A DNA stretch of 64,000 nucleotides. It comes from Parapedobacter koreensis. GTDB lineage: Bacteria; Bacteroidota; Bacteroidia; Sphingobacteriales; Sphingobacteriaceae. The DNA is taken from assembly GCF_900109365.1 (NCBI RefSeq), contig NZ_FNZR01000007.1, positions 1 to 64,000 of the forward strand. Reading direction: 5' to 3'. The number at the start of each line of letters is the position of its first letter. The first letter of the stretch is position 1. Below are positions 16,063 through 23,721 of the stretch, one piece after another. The position numbers and the translations under genes were made by a program. The notes under the pieces are model-generated. The model worked only from the letters and a program-made list of their open reading frames with translations, had not been told where the DNA came from and did not search any database.

Positions 16063-16901
16063 TTTTTACTGTGTTTATAGCGAATATAAAAAGCGGTGAG
16101 ATTCAATAGGAATACCACGATAATAAGCACCAACGCCGTACTATAGGCCAATGGCCGTACTTCCTCTATGGCGTGATGCTGCGTAGAAAGCATATATAAG
16201 TGATAAGGAAGTGCCATGAATTCCTGATTAAGGGATCCGGTAGGGCTATTGATGTAAAAAGCAACCCCTGTAAACAAGATTGGAGCAGTTTCACCTGCCG
16301 CGCGTGACAGCGACAGCACCACGCCGGTCAGTATCCCCGGCAGAGCCGACGGCATGACCACATCGCGGATGGATTCAAATTGGGTGGCTCCAATGGCCAA
16401 TGCCCCTTCGCGCGTACTTGCCGGAATACGCCGCAGTGCCTCTTCCGTCGTCGTGATAATATAAGGCAAGGAAAGCAGCCCTAAGGTCAACCCCGCCGCC
16501 AGCAGGGAAGTACCCATTTGCAAGGCCTGCACAAAAAGGGCAAGCCCAAAGAGGCCGTAAATAATGGATGGCACGCCGGCCAGGTTACGAATGGAAGCCC
16601 GGATCAAACGGTTTAGCGCACTATCGGTGGCGTATTCATTGAGGTAAACCGCACAGCTTACGCCAAAAGGAACTGCCGCAGCCGCGGTAATCAGGGTAAG
16701 CAATATCGTGCCGGTGATAGCGGGCAAGATACCTCCTTTGGTCATCCCCTCGCGTGGGATGGAACTTACAAACTCCCATGAAAGCGATGGTGCACCCTTG
16801 CTCACCAGATCCCAAAGGATGGCTACCAAGAAAAAGCAGACAGTACCTGTGGTAAGCAACAGCGTGCCCCATTCAATGACCGGCGTAAGTTTTTTTATCA
16901 T
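16059..16901 (-). CDS. pstA: phosphate ABC transporter permease PstA
   Basis: 280 aa with about six membrane segments. The permease-ATPase contact loop is seen as RIPASTREGALAIGATQFES. Forms the phosphate channel with PstC. Its start overlaps the pstC stop and its stop overlaps the pstB start, so translation is coupled. Confidence 0.95.
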   Translation of the reverse strand: MIKKLTPVIEWGTLLLTTGTVCFFLVAILWDLVSKGAPSLSWEFVSSIPREGMTKGGILPAITGTILLTLITAAAAVPFGVSCAVYLNEYATDSALNRLIRASIRNLAGVPSIIYGLFGLALFVQALQMGTSLLAAGLTLGLLSLPYIITTTEEALRRIPASTREGALAIGATQFESIRDVVMPSALPGILTGVVLSLSRAAGETAPILFTGVAFYINSPTGSLNQEFMALPYHLYMLSTQHHAIEEVRPLAYSTALVLIIVVFLLNLTAFYIRYKHSKK

Positions 16902-17788
16902 GCGGAATGGTATTTTCGATACTTATTCACGAAATATTCACCCAACATATTTACGATTAACGTAAACAAGAACAACACCGTAGCAATGGCAAACAGTGAA
17001 TAATAGTGTGTGGTTTGGTAGGGCACCTCCCCCATCTCAATGGCAATGGTAGCCGTAATGGTGCGCACCGAATGGAAGAAGCCTTTCGGGAAAGCGGACG
17101 CATTTCCCGTAGCCATCAATACAGTCATCGTCTCACCGATAGCCCTTCCCACGCCCAGCATTACGGCAGCCAAAATACCCGGTGCAGCCGCAGGAATGGT
17201 TACCCGTATGAGGGTTTGCCACCGGTTGGCTCCAACGCCGTAGCTGGCTTCTTTGTACGAATCGGGAATACCGTGCAATGCATCTTCGGCTACCGTGACG
17301 ATGGTAGGCAGTGCCATGATGGCCAGCAACACGGCACCATTCAGTGCATTCAGCCCATTGGACTGTCCGGTAAGCCCCGCTATACCCGGTCCCAATAACA
17401 CGATACCCAAAAACCCAATGGCAACCGACGGTACGGCAGCCAACATCTCAATAGCTGGCTTCAAAATACCTTTCAGCTTGCTGCCAGCATATTCCGAGAG
17501 GAAAGCGGCCGTACCGATGCCCAATGGAATAGCGATAACCATGGCCCCGAGTGTAACCAGACTCGTACTCACCAGCAACGGTAATATCCCATACAGCGCT
17601 GGATCACCCGATGGATTCCACTGCGTACCCGTAATGAAATCAAGTGGCTTTATTTGTAGAAAAAACGCCATCGTATTCCAAAGCAACATAAATAATATAC
17701 CGCCCAAAATCGCAATGGCTAAAAAACCCGTCGACCGCACAAGCAACCGCACTGTCTTATCGATGTTTTCCCTTACCGGTAGCTGCAT
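16898..17788 (-). CDS. pstC: phosphate ABC transporter permease PstC
   Basis: 296 aa, about six membrane segments. The first (about 19-45) is followed by a periplasmic loop, and the ATPase-contact motif is GIPDSYKEASYGVGANRWQT. It lies 15 bases downstream of pstS and overlaps pstA by four bases. Confidence 0.95.
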   Translation of the reverse strand: MQLPVRENIDKTVRLLVRSTGFLAIAILGGILFMLLWNTMAFFLQIKPLDFITGTQWNPSGDPALYGILPLLVSTSLVTLGAMVIAIPLGIGTAAFLSEYAGSKLKGILKPAIEMLAAVPSVAIGFLGIVLLGPGIAGLTGQSNGLNALNGAVLLAIMALPTIVTVAEDALHGIPDSYKEASYGVGANRWQTLIRVTIPAAAPGILAAVMLGVGRAIGETMTVLMATGNASAFPKGFFHSVRTITATIAIEMGEVPYQTTHYYSLFAIATVLFLFTLIVNMLGEYFVNKYRKYHSA

Positions 17789-17803
17789 TTTCTTAGCTGT
17801 TTA

Positions 17804-18634
17804 TCAATGAACAATATAATAACCCGATTCCTGTATCAATCGCTGCCCTACTTCACCCCGCTCAAAGGCAATGAATGCCGAAACTTTTTCCCATGAGGTC
17901 TCAGGTATAAACTGATATAACGGACGTTGAAAGTGGTAGCGCCCTTCCGAAATAGCCTGACTATCCAGTGGAGAAATAGCAGGCTTACCGACTGAAGGGG
18001 AAATTTTTAACACTTTTACTGGCTGATCTTTGCTATCATGCATGATATAACCCGCCCCTACATAACCGATACCCGTGCCATCCATTTTGATGCCTTCGAT
18101 AATCTGTGCGTTGCCGTTCATTTCCTTCGCATCACGGCTGAATTGGATACCCAGCTTCTGCCGGACAAAAGAATGCGTTCCCGAATTGCTCTGCCTTCCG
18201 TAGATATTCACTGGCCGATGCTCTCCGGTAATGGATTCCCAGGAGTTCAGCTTTCCGCTCAATAGGTACCCAAGCGTAGCGACATCGATACTGTCAATCG
18301 GAAAATCCTTACGCACGATAAACGCCGTGGCATCTTCTGCAAACACGACGGTACGTACTGAAATCCCCCTATCCCTGAACATTTCTTCTTCATCTGCATT
18401 CAAGGGCCGGGACGAATTAGCAATATCTGCCTGCCCATTGAGCAGGGAAGCAATGCCCAGCCCTGACCCTCCGCCGGAAATGGCCACACTGAGGCTGTCG
18501 TTTTCAAGGTAAAAATGCTCGGCAAGCCTAACGGCCAGGTTTACTTCCGTGTCGGAGCCTTTCACCTTGATGGCCCGCTCATTGTCGCTGCACCCCATCA
18601 ATACGATTATCCATAAGCAATTGAGATATTTCAT
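17804..18634 (-). CDS. pstS: phosphate-binding lipoprotein PstS
   Basis: 276 aa from the ATG at 18634 (MKYLNCLWIIVLMGCSDNER). The longer frame to 18667 adds eleven residues before the signal peptide and is rejected. The lipobox is VLMGC with the cysteine at about 15. Ligand-binding elements typical of PstS are seen: GSDTEVNLA, SGGGSGLGIASLL, ADIANSSRPL, and GRQSNSGTHSFVRQ. Anchored in the periplasm to feed PstCA. A TAAATTTG element about 18 bases upstream (18659-18652) could be the -7 box. No Pho-type regulator is adjacent. Confidence 0.93.
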   Translation of the reverse strand: MKYLNCLWIIVLMGCSDNERAIKVKGSDTEVNLAVRLAEHFYLENDSLSVAISGGGSGLGIASLLNGQADIANSSRPLNADEEEMFRDRGISVRTVVFAEDATAFIVRKDFPIDSIDVATLGYLLSGKLNSWESITGEHRPVNIYGRQSNSGTHSFVRQKLGIQFSRDAKEMNGNAQIIEGIKMDGTGIGYVGAGYIMHDSKDQPVKVLKISPSVGKPAISPLDSQAISEGRYHFQRPLYQFIPETSWEKVSAFIAFERGEVGQRLIQESGYYIVH

Positions 18635-18720
18635 GCCGAAATGATTGCTTCCAAATTTAGGCAACAAACATTACCTAATTGTTAAGTCAACATAAACAAC
18701 GTTACTTAGCCAATCCAATT

Positions 18721-19126
18721 AGATTTGTTGCAGCAAAATTTCGCATAAGTGAAGGAGAACATTGCAACAGCTGCTTTTTTGTACTGAAAGGTTGTCTCAG
18801 GCAGTATCGAATCATCAACGTCATCGAAAAAACAATCCGGTTTTTTACAGAAAACCAAGCGACTGTCTTCTTTACCAGTTATATAAAACCAATTGCCGGC
18901 CGACAGCTACTTGTGCAGCGTGGAAGATGCGTTGTTACTCGTTGGAGAACCAAAAAGGGATGCGGAACTCTATGGAAAATTCCCCAAATTGGAGCAGATA
19001 ACCAGAATGATGCTGGAACGGGATTTGGGCGATACATAAGATGCGCTTTCCAACTTCATCACTTCCCCACCGGAAGAACGATACCGCTACCTACTGCAAA
19101 ACAGGTCCGACCTTTTACTCGCCTAA
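18721..19126 (+). pseudogene. Crp/Fnr-family transcription regulator, broken at both ends and frameshifted
   Basis: The first piece reads FRISEGEHCNSCFFVLKGCL then EKTIRFFTENQATVFFTSY, the cyclic-nucleotide-binding fold of Bacteroidota Crp/Fnr regulators. After a frameshift near 18910 it continues YLCSVEDALLLVGEP and KFPKLEQITRMMLERDLGDT, then a TAA, then DALSNFITSPPEERYRYLLQ and NRSDLLLA with a stop at 19126. The last segment is the family's signature before the HTH, and the HTH itself is absent. About 25 residues are missing at the front. At least three lesions make it non-functional. Confidence 0.75.
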
Positions 19127-19229
19127 TCATGCGCTGGAAGATGTAGCCGTACGCAAAACCGCCAATTATACCCATAGCCAATAGCGAACAGCCAGCAACA
19201 TATGCAAATATCCGAAGTGTATACATCAG
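19062..19229 (-). CDS. possible small membrane protein, maybe a truncated gene
   Basis: 55 aa from the ATG at 19229. One clear membrane helix (VAGCSLLAMGIIGGFAYGYIF) is followed by a basic stretch. The last fifteen residues are antisense to the Crp/Fnr remnant, which suggests the reading frame runs from a real 5' end into foreign sequence. A TACCTTTG element lies upstream on this strand. Not assigned to a family. Confidence 0.25.
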
Positions 19230-19317
19230 AGACCTTTCCATTGATTTGGACACAAAGGTAGACATCGCCACACACTCATTTCATTGACGTTGGATAAGAA
19301 AGAACGTCAAAACATAA

Positions 19318-19347
19318 AAGCCCCGGAACCAGCTGGTCCCGGGGCTT
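19318..19347. terminator. terminator of the histone H1-like gene
   Basis: AAGCCCCGG pairs perfectly with CCGGGGCTT around a 12-base loop. On the minus strand it is followed by a T-rich run (TTTTATGTTTT), directly after the stop at 19373. Confidence 0.75.
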
Positions 19348-19372
19348 CACAAATGTTTTCGGAAAGCCGAAA

Positions 19373-19549
19373 CTATTTCGTGTTCTTCGCTTCTGTTACG
19401 GCGTTGCGGATTTCCTGTGCCAACGCTTTAACTTTTTGCAGACCTGTACGCACGCGTGTGCCGGCCGCATTGTTTCCTTTTTCAAAAAATTTAGATGCAT
19501 CTTCATCAATGGATGCAATCAAGGCTTTTAATTCATTGTACTTTTCCAT
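19373..19549 (-). CDS. short histone H1-like protein
   Basis: 58 aa, too short for most gene finders. It reads MEKYNELKALIASIDEDASK, then FFEKGNNAAGTRVRTGLQKV, then KALAQEIRNAVTEAKNTK. This matches the small Hc1/histone H1-like proteins found singly across Sphingobacteriaceae: an amphipathic helix, the conserved FFEKGNNAAGTRVR core and a basic helix. Expected to bind DNA as a nucleoid protein, although this has been little studied in the phylum. It has its own terminator and is followed by none of its neighbours' genes on the same strand. Confidence 0.8.
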   Translation of the reverse strand: MEKYNELKALIASIDEDASKFFEKGNNAAGTRVRTGLQKVKALAQEIRNAVTEAKNTK

Positions 19550-19741
19550 TTAACATTTAATTTTAGGGTAGAAAATGTATTAACGTCACAAGGATAAGCA
19601 TTTTTTGTGCCGAAATTCATTCCCGTGAAGAAAAATCAACGATTTCTTTTTATCCCACCATGCCCGGTATAAGATTTGTACAAACCATGCACTAACTTAG
19701 GGGCAGGGAAACCCGCTTAAAAAGGAATGCTATAAAACCAG

Positions 19742-19769
19742 CAAAGCCCCACATCACTGTGAGGCTTTC
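19742..19769 (-). terminator. terminator of tRNA-Asn
   Basis: On the minus strand AAAGCCTCACA pairs with TGTGGGGCTTT (one mismatch), six bases after the tRNA 3' end. Confidence 0.6.
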
Positions 19770-19775
19770 TTGGGG

Positions 19776-19849
19776 CTCCTCAGGCTGGGCTCGAACCAGC
19801 GACCCTCTGATTAACAGTCAGATGCTCTAACCTACTGAGCTACTGAGGA
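19776..19849 (-). tRNA. tRNA-Asn (anticodon GTT)
   Basis: 74 nt without encoded CCA. The acceptor TCCTCAG pairs with CTGAGGA, discriminator G. The D arm begins GCTCAG, the anticodon arm is TCTGA-CTGTTAA-TCAGA, and the T arm is GCTGG-TTCGAGC-CCAGC. Confidence 0.95.
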
Positions 19850-19989
19850 GTGTTTCTGTATCCCCGTTTTCGGGACTGCAATATTCGGAACTTTCCCTCG
19901 AATAAACAAAAAATATTTTAAAAATTATATAACTCACTAACTATCAACCAGCACTCATTTATAAACAATACACCATGCTGCGCGACTCA

Positions 19990-21072
19990 TTATTCCAACA
20001 GGTAATCGTAGGGATAAATGAGGATATCCCAACTGGCTCCACCATCATCCGTAATGAATAACTTATTCCAATCATATACAATTCCTTGCCGCTCATTGTA
20101 AAAGTCCATGGCCATGCCCGAAATATCTACGTCGTACGCTTGTGCATCCAACCGTAGCCAAGTTTGGCCACCATCGATACTTTTTGCTACCCCGTTTACC
20201 AACAAGGCATATACCACATCCGGAGATGCTGCATGGCATATGCTGATGCCATTGTCTCCGATTGACACTGGTGTGAATGAATCCCCACCATCAGCGGAAA
20301 GCAAGGCTTGTCCGGTTTGTGGATACACCAACAATCTGTCATCAGCTATCGCTTCGATGGATGGCTGATTAAGATTACCTAATGTTGCCCCAGCTGACCA
20401 TACTTGCCCCCCGTTTACGGTCTTCAACACATGAACGCCCTTGGTTTCTCCATCTTGATCCGAATAAAGCAGCCAGCCGTCATCATGATTGGCAAAATCA
20501 GCTGTCAGCGCAATGGCCTTATCCCGTCTCAGCAGCAGCACACTCTTTTCCTCCCACAAATCCACGTGGTAAAGCAGCATCCGCCTGTCCATTCCAATGT
20601 TTTGCTGCGCTAGTAGCCATACTGAGCCGTCTGCGCCAACAAGCAATTGAACGACATGAACAGCGCCAAGTACGATGTCATCATCATCCACAATAGGCGT
20701 GTCATACGAAACCCACGTGACACCCATGTCACTTGAATATCGCAACACAAATGAAGCCCCTTCTGGCATGGCTTGCACCACCAAACCCTCGCCAAACCCG
20801 GTGACACCTTGCTCTCCTTGCCATGAATACGGATCAAAGCCAAAGGATTTGAACCTGTTGTATGTCGTAAATCTTCCCCCATCTGTGATCCCGCGGATTT
20901 GGCTGCGGCCATCCAACTGTGCATAAACAATCCGGTTGCCCTGTATCAAAGTACGGACATCTGGGTTCACAATGGGTTCCCTTGGATACAAATCTAACAA
21001 GGTGCCATCACCCTTACAGCTTACCAGTAAGGAACCTATCATGACCATTCCTATCGTCTTAGCTATTCTCAT
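19990..21072 (-). CDS. exported lipoprotein with BNR/Ycf48-like beta-propeller
   Basis: 360 aa. The lipoprotein signal ends LLVSCKGDG (cysteine at 19). At least four Asp-box-like elements occur (SSDMGVTW, TVNGGQVW, SADGGDSF, SIDGGQTW, TDDGGASW), each closing a propeller blade, as in sialidase-type and Ycf48-like proteins. None of the catalytic residues of sialidases can be recognised, so a binding or scaffold role is more likely. Its start overlaps the stop of the upstream barrel protein gene (ATGA), which in turn overlaps mgtE. Confidence 0.7.
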   Translation of the reverse strand: MRIAKTIGMVMIGSLLVSCKGDGTLLDLYPREPIVNPDVRTLIQGNRIVYAQLDGRSQIRGITDGGRFTTYNRFKSFGFDPYSWQGEQGVTGFGEGLVVQAMPEGASFVLRYSSDMGVTWVSYDTPIVDDDDIVLGAVHVVQLLVGADGSVWLLAQQNIGMDRRMLLYHVDLWEEKSVLLLRRDKAIALTADFANHDDGWLLYSDQDGETKGVHVLKTVNGGQVWSAGATLGNLNQPSIEAIADDRLLVYPQTGQALLSADGGDSFTPVSIGDNGISICHAASPDVVYALLVNGVAKSIDGGQTWLRLDAQAYDVDISGMAMDFYNERQGIVYDWNKLFITDDGGASWDILIYPYDYLLE

Positions 21073-21719
21073 AACCTCACAGTTGCACCCAGGGAAAAAT
21101 TGATGGTATTGAAATTAAAGCGGCGAGACGATGGCGTGATATAACCATCTACCCGATCCCCATCAATGACGTCGTTTGTCGCCTTCAGTCGGGGATTAAA
21201 AAACTCATAGCCAACTTTTAGGTAAAACTCCTGATATTGTATTCGCAATCCCGCTACCTGCGAAAAGCCCCATCCTTTCAGGTAATTATCCGAAAAGGAA
21301 ACGTTCTCGCTGTCGCCCGTGGCCTCACTTTCCGCGTCATAGTTGGCCACCCAATTGAAATCAATGGCAAAGAAAGGGAAAAAAGTAGTCTGACCAATGT
21401 AAAACGCATCATAACTCGCCTGTCCACCCAGTCGTATGAAACGCAAATGCTCCGTGGTCCACTCATCCAATTCATTAAAGAACAGCTTGAATCCGGCCTG
21501 TGGCCGTAATCGAAGTCGGCCCTGATCCGCAAGCGAAAATGCCGGGCCAAGCGTCAAATTCATTCCGCCCGGAAAAACGGAACGCAGGGACGCATCGCCG
21601 AACCTTTCGACACCGCCTTCCATCTCCAGGAAAACCGGCAACCGCTCTTGCGCGGAAAGCTTGGCCATGGAAAAGAATAGCAATACCCATGCTAGCCGAT
21701 ATTTGGTGAAATGGCTCAT
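21069..21719 (-). CDS. putative outer-membrane beta-barrel protein
   Basis: 216 aa. A signal peptide (about 1-23, ending KLSAQ) is followed by alternating strands (FRLGGQASYDAFYIGQTTFF, LRIQYQEFYLKVGYEFFNP) and a terminal strand INFSLGATVRL. This is the layout of a small eight- to ten-strand barrel. No named family is recognised. The start overlaps the mgtE stop by four bases and the stop overlaps the next start, so it is translated together with both neighbours. Confidence 0.6.
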   Translation of the reverse strand: MSHFTKYRLAWVLLFFSMAKLSAQERLPVFLEMEGGVERFGDASLRSVFPGGMNLTLGPAFSLADQGRLRLRPQAGFKLFFNELDEWTTEHLRFIRLGGQASYDAFYIGQTTFFPFFAIDFNWVANYDAESEATGDSENVSFSDNYLKGWGFSQVAGLRIQYQEFYLKVGYEFFNPRLKATNDVIDGDRVDGYITPSSRRFNFNTINFSLGATVRL

Positions 21720-23092
21720 AGTAAAATCCCCGTGAGGACAAGGGTAGCCACGGTAAAATAGATAATTAAGCCGGTCACATCAACCAGCGTAGACACAAAC
21801 GGTGCCGATGAAGATGCAGGGTCGGCACCAAGCCTACGAAGGATAAAGGGCAGCATTGATCCCACCAATGAACCCCATAATACGACGCCGATAAGCGAGA
21901 AGCTTACCACAGTGCCTACGAGTAACCAGTACTCCCCATATGCATGTGAAAACGCTTGCCAAGTACACACGCGAATAAAACCCAGTGTGCCCAATATCAA
22001 CCCCAGCAGCAAGCCGGAAAATATTTCGCGCCGCATCACCCGCCACCAATCAACCAAGGTAACCTCCCCCAAAGCCATGGCCTGTATAATCAATGTGGAG
22101 GCCTGCGAACCGCTATTTCCCCCACTGGAAAGAATCAATGGCATAAACAAAATCAAGATGGCACTCGCCAGTTGGCTTTCATAATGTTCGAGCACGGTGG
22201 CCGTAAGAAGCTGACCAAAAAACAGTACAATCAGCCATCCGGCCCGCTTTTTCACCAAGTGCAAGATGGATACGTCCAAATAGGGTTCATCCAGTGCTTC
22301 GGTACCCCCTATGCGCTGCATGTCCTCGGTATACTCTTCATTGGCCACCCAAAGAATGTCATCCACCGTGACGATACCCAGCATGATGCCTTGTCCATCT
22401 ATAACAGGAAGCGCTACGCGGTTGTTCATCCGGAATACGTTGATGGCTTCCTCCTGAGGGTCATTGGCATTGAGAGCAATGAGTCGGTTGTCTATTAGAT
22501 CTTCCACGGTGGCTTCCGGGTCGGCCAGCAGGATGTCCTTAATCCGGATATCATCCATAAGCTTGCCATCCTTGTCGATGACGTAGAGCACATCAATAGT
22601 CTCGGACGCCTTCCCATATTTGCGGATGTGGTGCAGCACACGAGTGATGTCCCAATGCTGTTTTACCGTAATGTAATCCGGTGTCATTAGCCGCCCCACA
22701 CTATCCTCCGGGTATCCTAATAATGCCAGTGCTTCTTTACGGCCAGCTGGGGGCAGGAGGATAATCAATTGCTTCACCACGTCGCCCTTCAACTCACTAA
22801 AAAAAGCCGTCCGATCATCCGGCGGCATCTCATTGATAATTTCCGAAATCTTAGGTCCAGGGAGCCTCTTCAGGATCCGTTCTTGGGTGGGAAAATCCAG
22901 GATGCGGAATACATTTACCGCACGGTTAATACTCAGTGTTTCTATGAACGTCGCACCATGCTCCGGTAGTTCGTCAATCAGTGCCTCTACTTCCGAAATA
23001 TTCAGCTCGTCAAGATATTCTTTAAGTTGCTGTTCGCTGCCTTCGGCCAAAAGCAATTCGGTTTGTTCTACCAGCGTATCCAGTTCGTCCAT
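21716..23092 (-). CDS. mgtE: magnesium transporter MgtE
   Basis: 458 aa. The acidic N-domain (about 1-130, with LPGPKISEIINEMPPDDRTA) is followed by two CBS domains (about 135-255), then five membrane helices, including ILILFMPLILSSGGNSGSQA and the closing FVSTLVDVTGLIIYFTVATL with the pore Asp. This is a full-length, intact MgtE, a Mg2+-gated channel of the inner membrane. It is the first gene of a tightly overlapping three-gene unit. Confidence 0.95.
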   Translation of the reverse strand: MDELDTLVEQTELLLAEGSEQQLKEYLDELNISEVEALIDELPEHGATFIETLSINRAVNVFRILDFPTQERILKRLPGPKISEIINEMPPDDRTAFFSELKGDVVKQLIILLPPAGRKEALALLGYPEDSVGRLMTPDYITVKQHWDITRVLHHIRKYGKASETIDVLYVIDKDGKLMDDIRIKDILLADPEATVEDLIDNRLIALNANDPQEEAINVFRMNNRVALPVIDGQGIMLGIVTVDDILWVANEEYTEDMQRIGGTEALDEPYLDVSILHLVKKRAGWLIVLFFGQLLTATVLEHYESQLASAILILFMPLILSSGGNSGSQASTLIIQAMALGEVTLVDWWRVMRREIFSGLLLGLILGTLGFIRVCTWQAFSHAYGEYWLLVGTVVSFSLIGVVLWGSLVGSMLPFILRRLGADPASSSAPFVSTLVDVTGLIIYFTVATLVLTGILL

Positions 23093-23721
23093 GGGCCCTC
23101 CTCAGTTTTAACGATATCCTACATCGGTGATTAAATTTGCTTGCAAAAGTCGGCTTTTTAAATGAAAAGAACGAACAAGTAAGCGTTAAAAAACCATAAA
23201 AGAAACCTCACAAAACAACACCTTACAATCCAGAAATACGACAACCTGTCAGCCTCAGTCATACGCGGTAAACCCGAGTTGATCCCCGCTAAATTTATTC
23301 GAGTTTTCCAATCAGATGGCCGCAACCACCGTGGCAGCCTTGGGAACATAGGGATAGCTTAGGATCACTGATAATTGCTGGTGGGGGATATCTCATACCA
23401 CTTGCTGCCTCCTAGCATTTACTACCTCTTCCCAACTTGGACACTATCGATAATATTACCCAAAATTTGACGGAACTCAAAAAGATCGTGTACATTAGCG
23501 TACCCCTTATGTCATAAGAGTCATAAGAGATGGATTTGTAAATTAAAGGGCTTTTACACGGGTTTACACAACAAAAATTTAACAGAAATCCATACATATG
23601 TTGAATCATTAACAACTAAAAATCAGCTATTAACTAATTTAATATAAACTTTATCATTATTTAAAACTAACAAGCAAATATTCATTTTAGCCAAAAATAT
23701 TAGTAAACTATTAACTGCTGT
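23093..23721. other. 629-base intergenic region between divergent genes
   Basis: No gene is recognised. The stretch is AT-rich near the right end, as expected for the promoter of the gene at 23722. A short open segment (NLDTIDNITQNLTELKKIVY, about 23430-23510, plus strand) has coding flavour but no start and an early stop. A small tandem duplication CATAAGAG-T-CATAAGAG lies near 23513. Confidence 0.4.
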
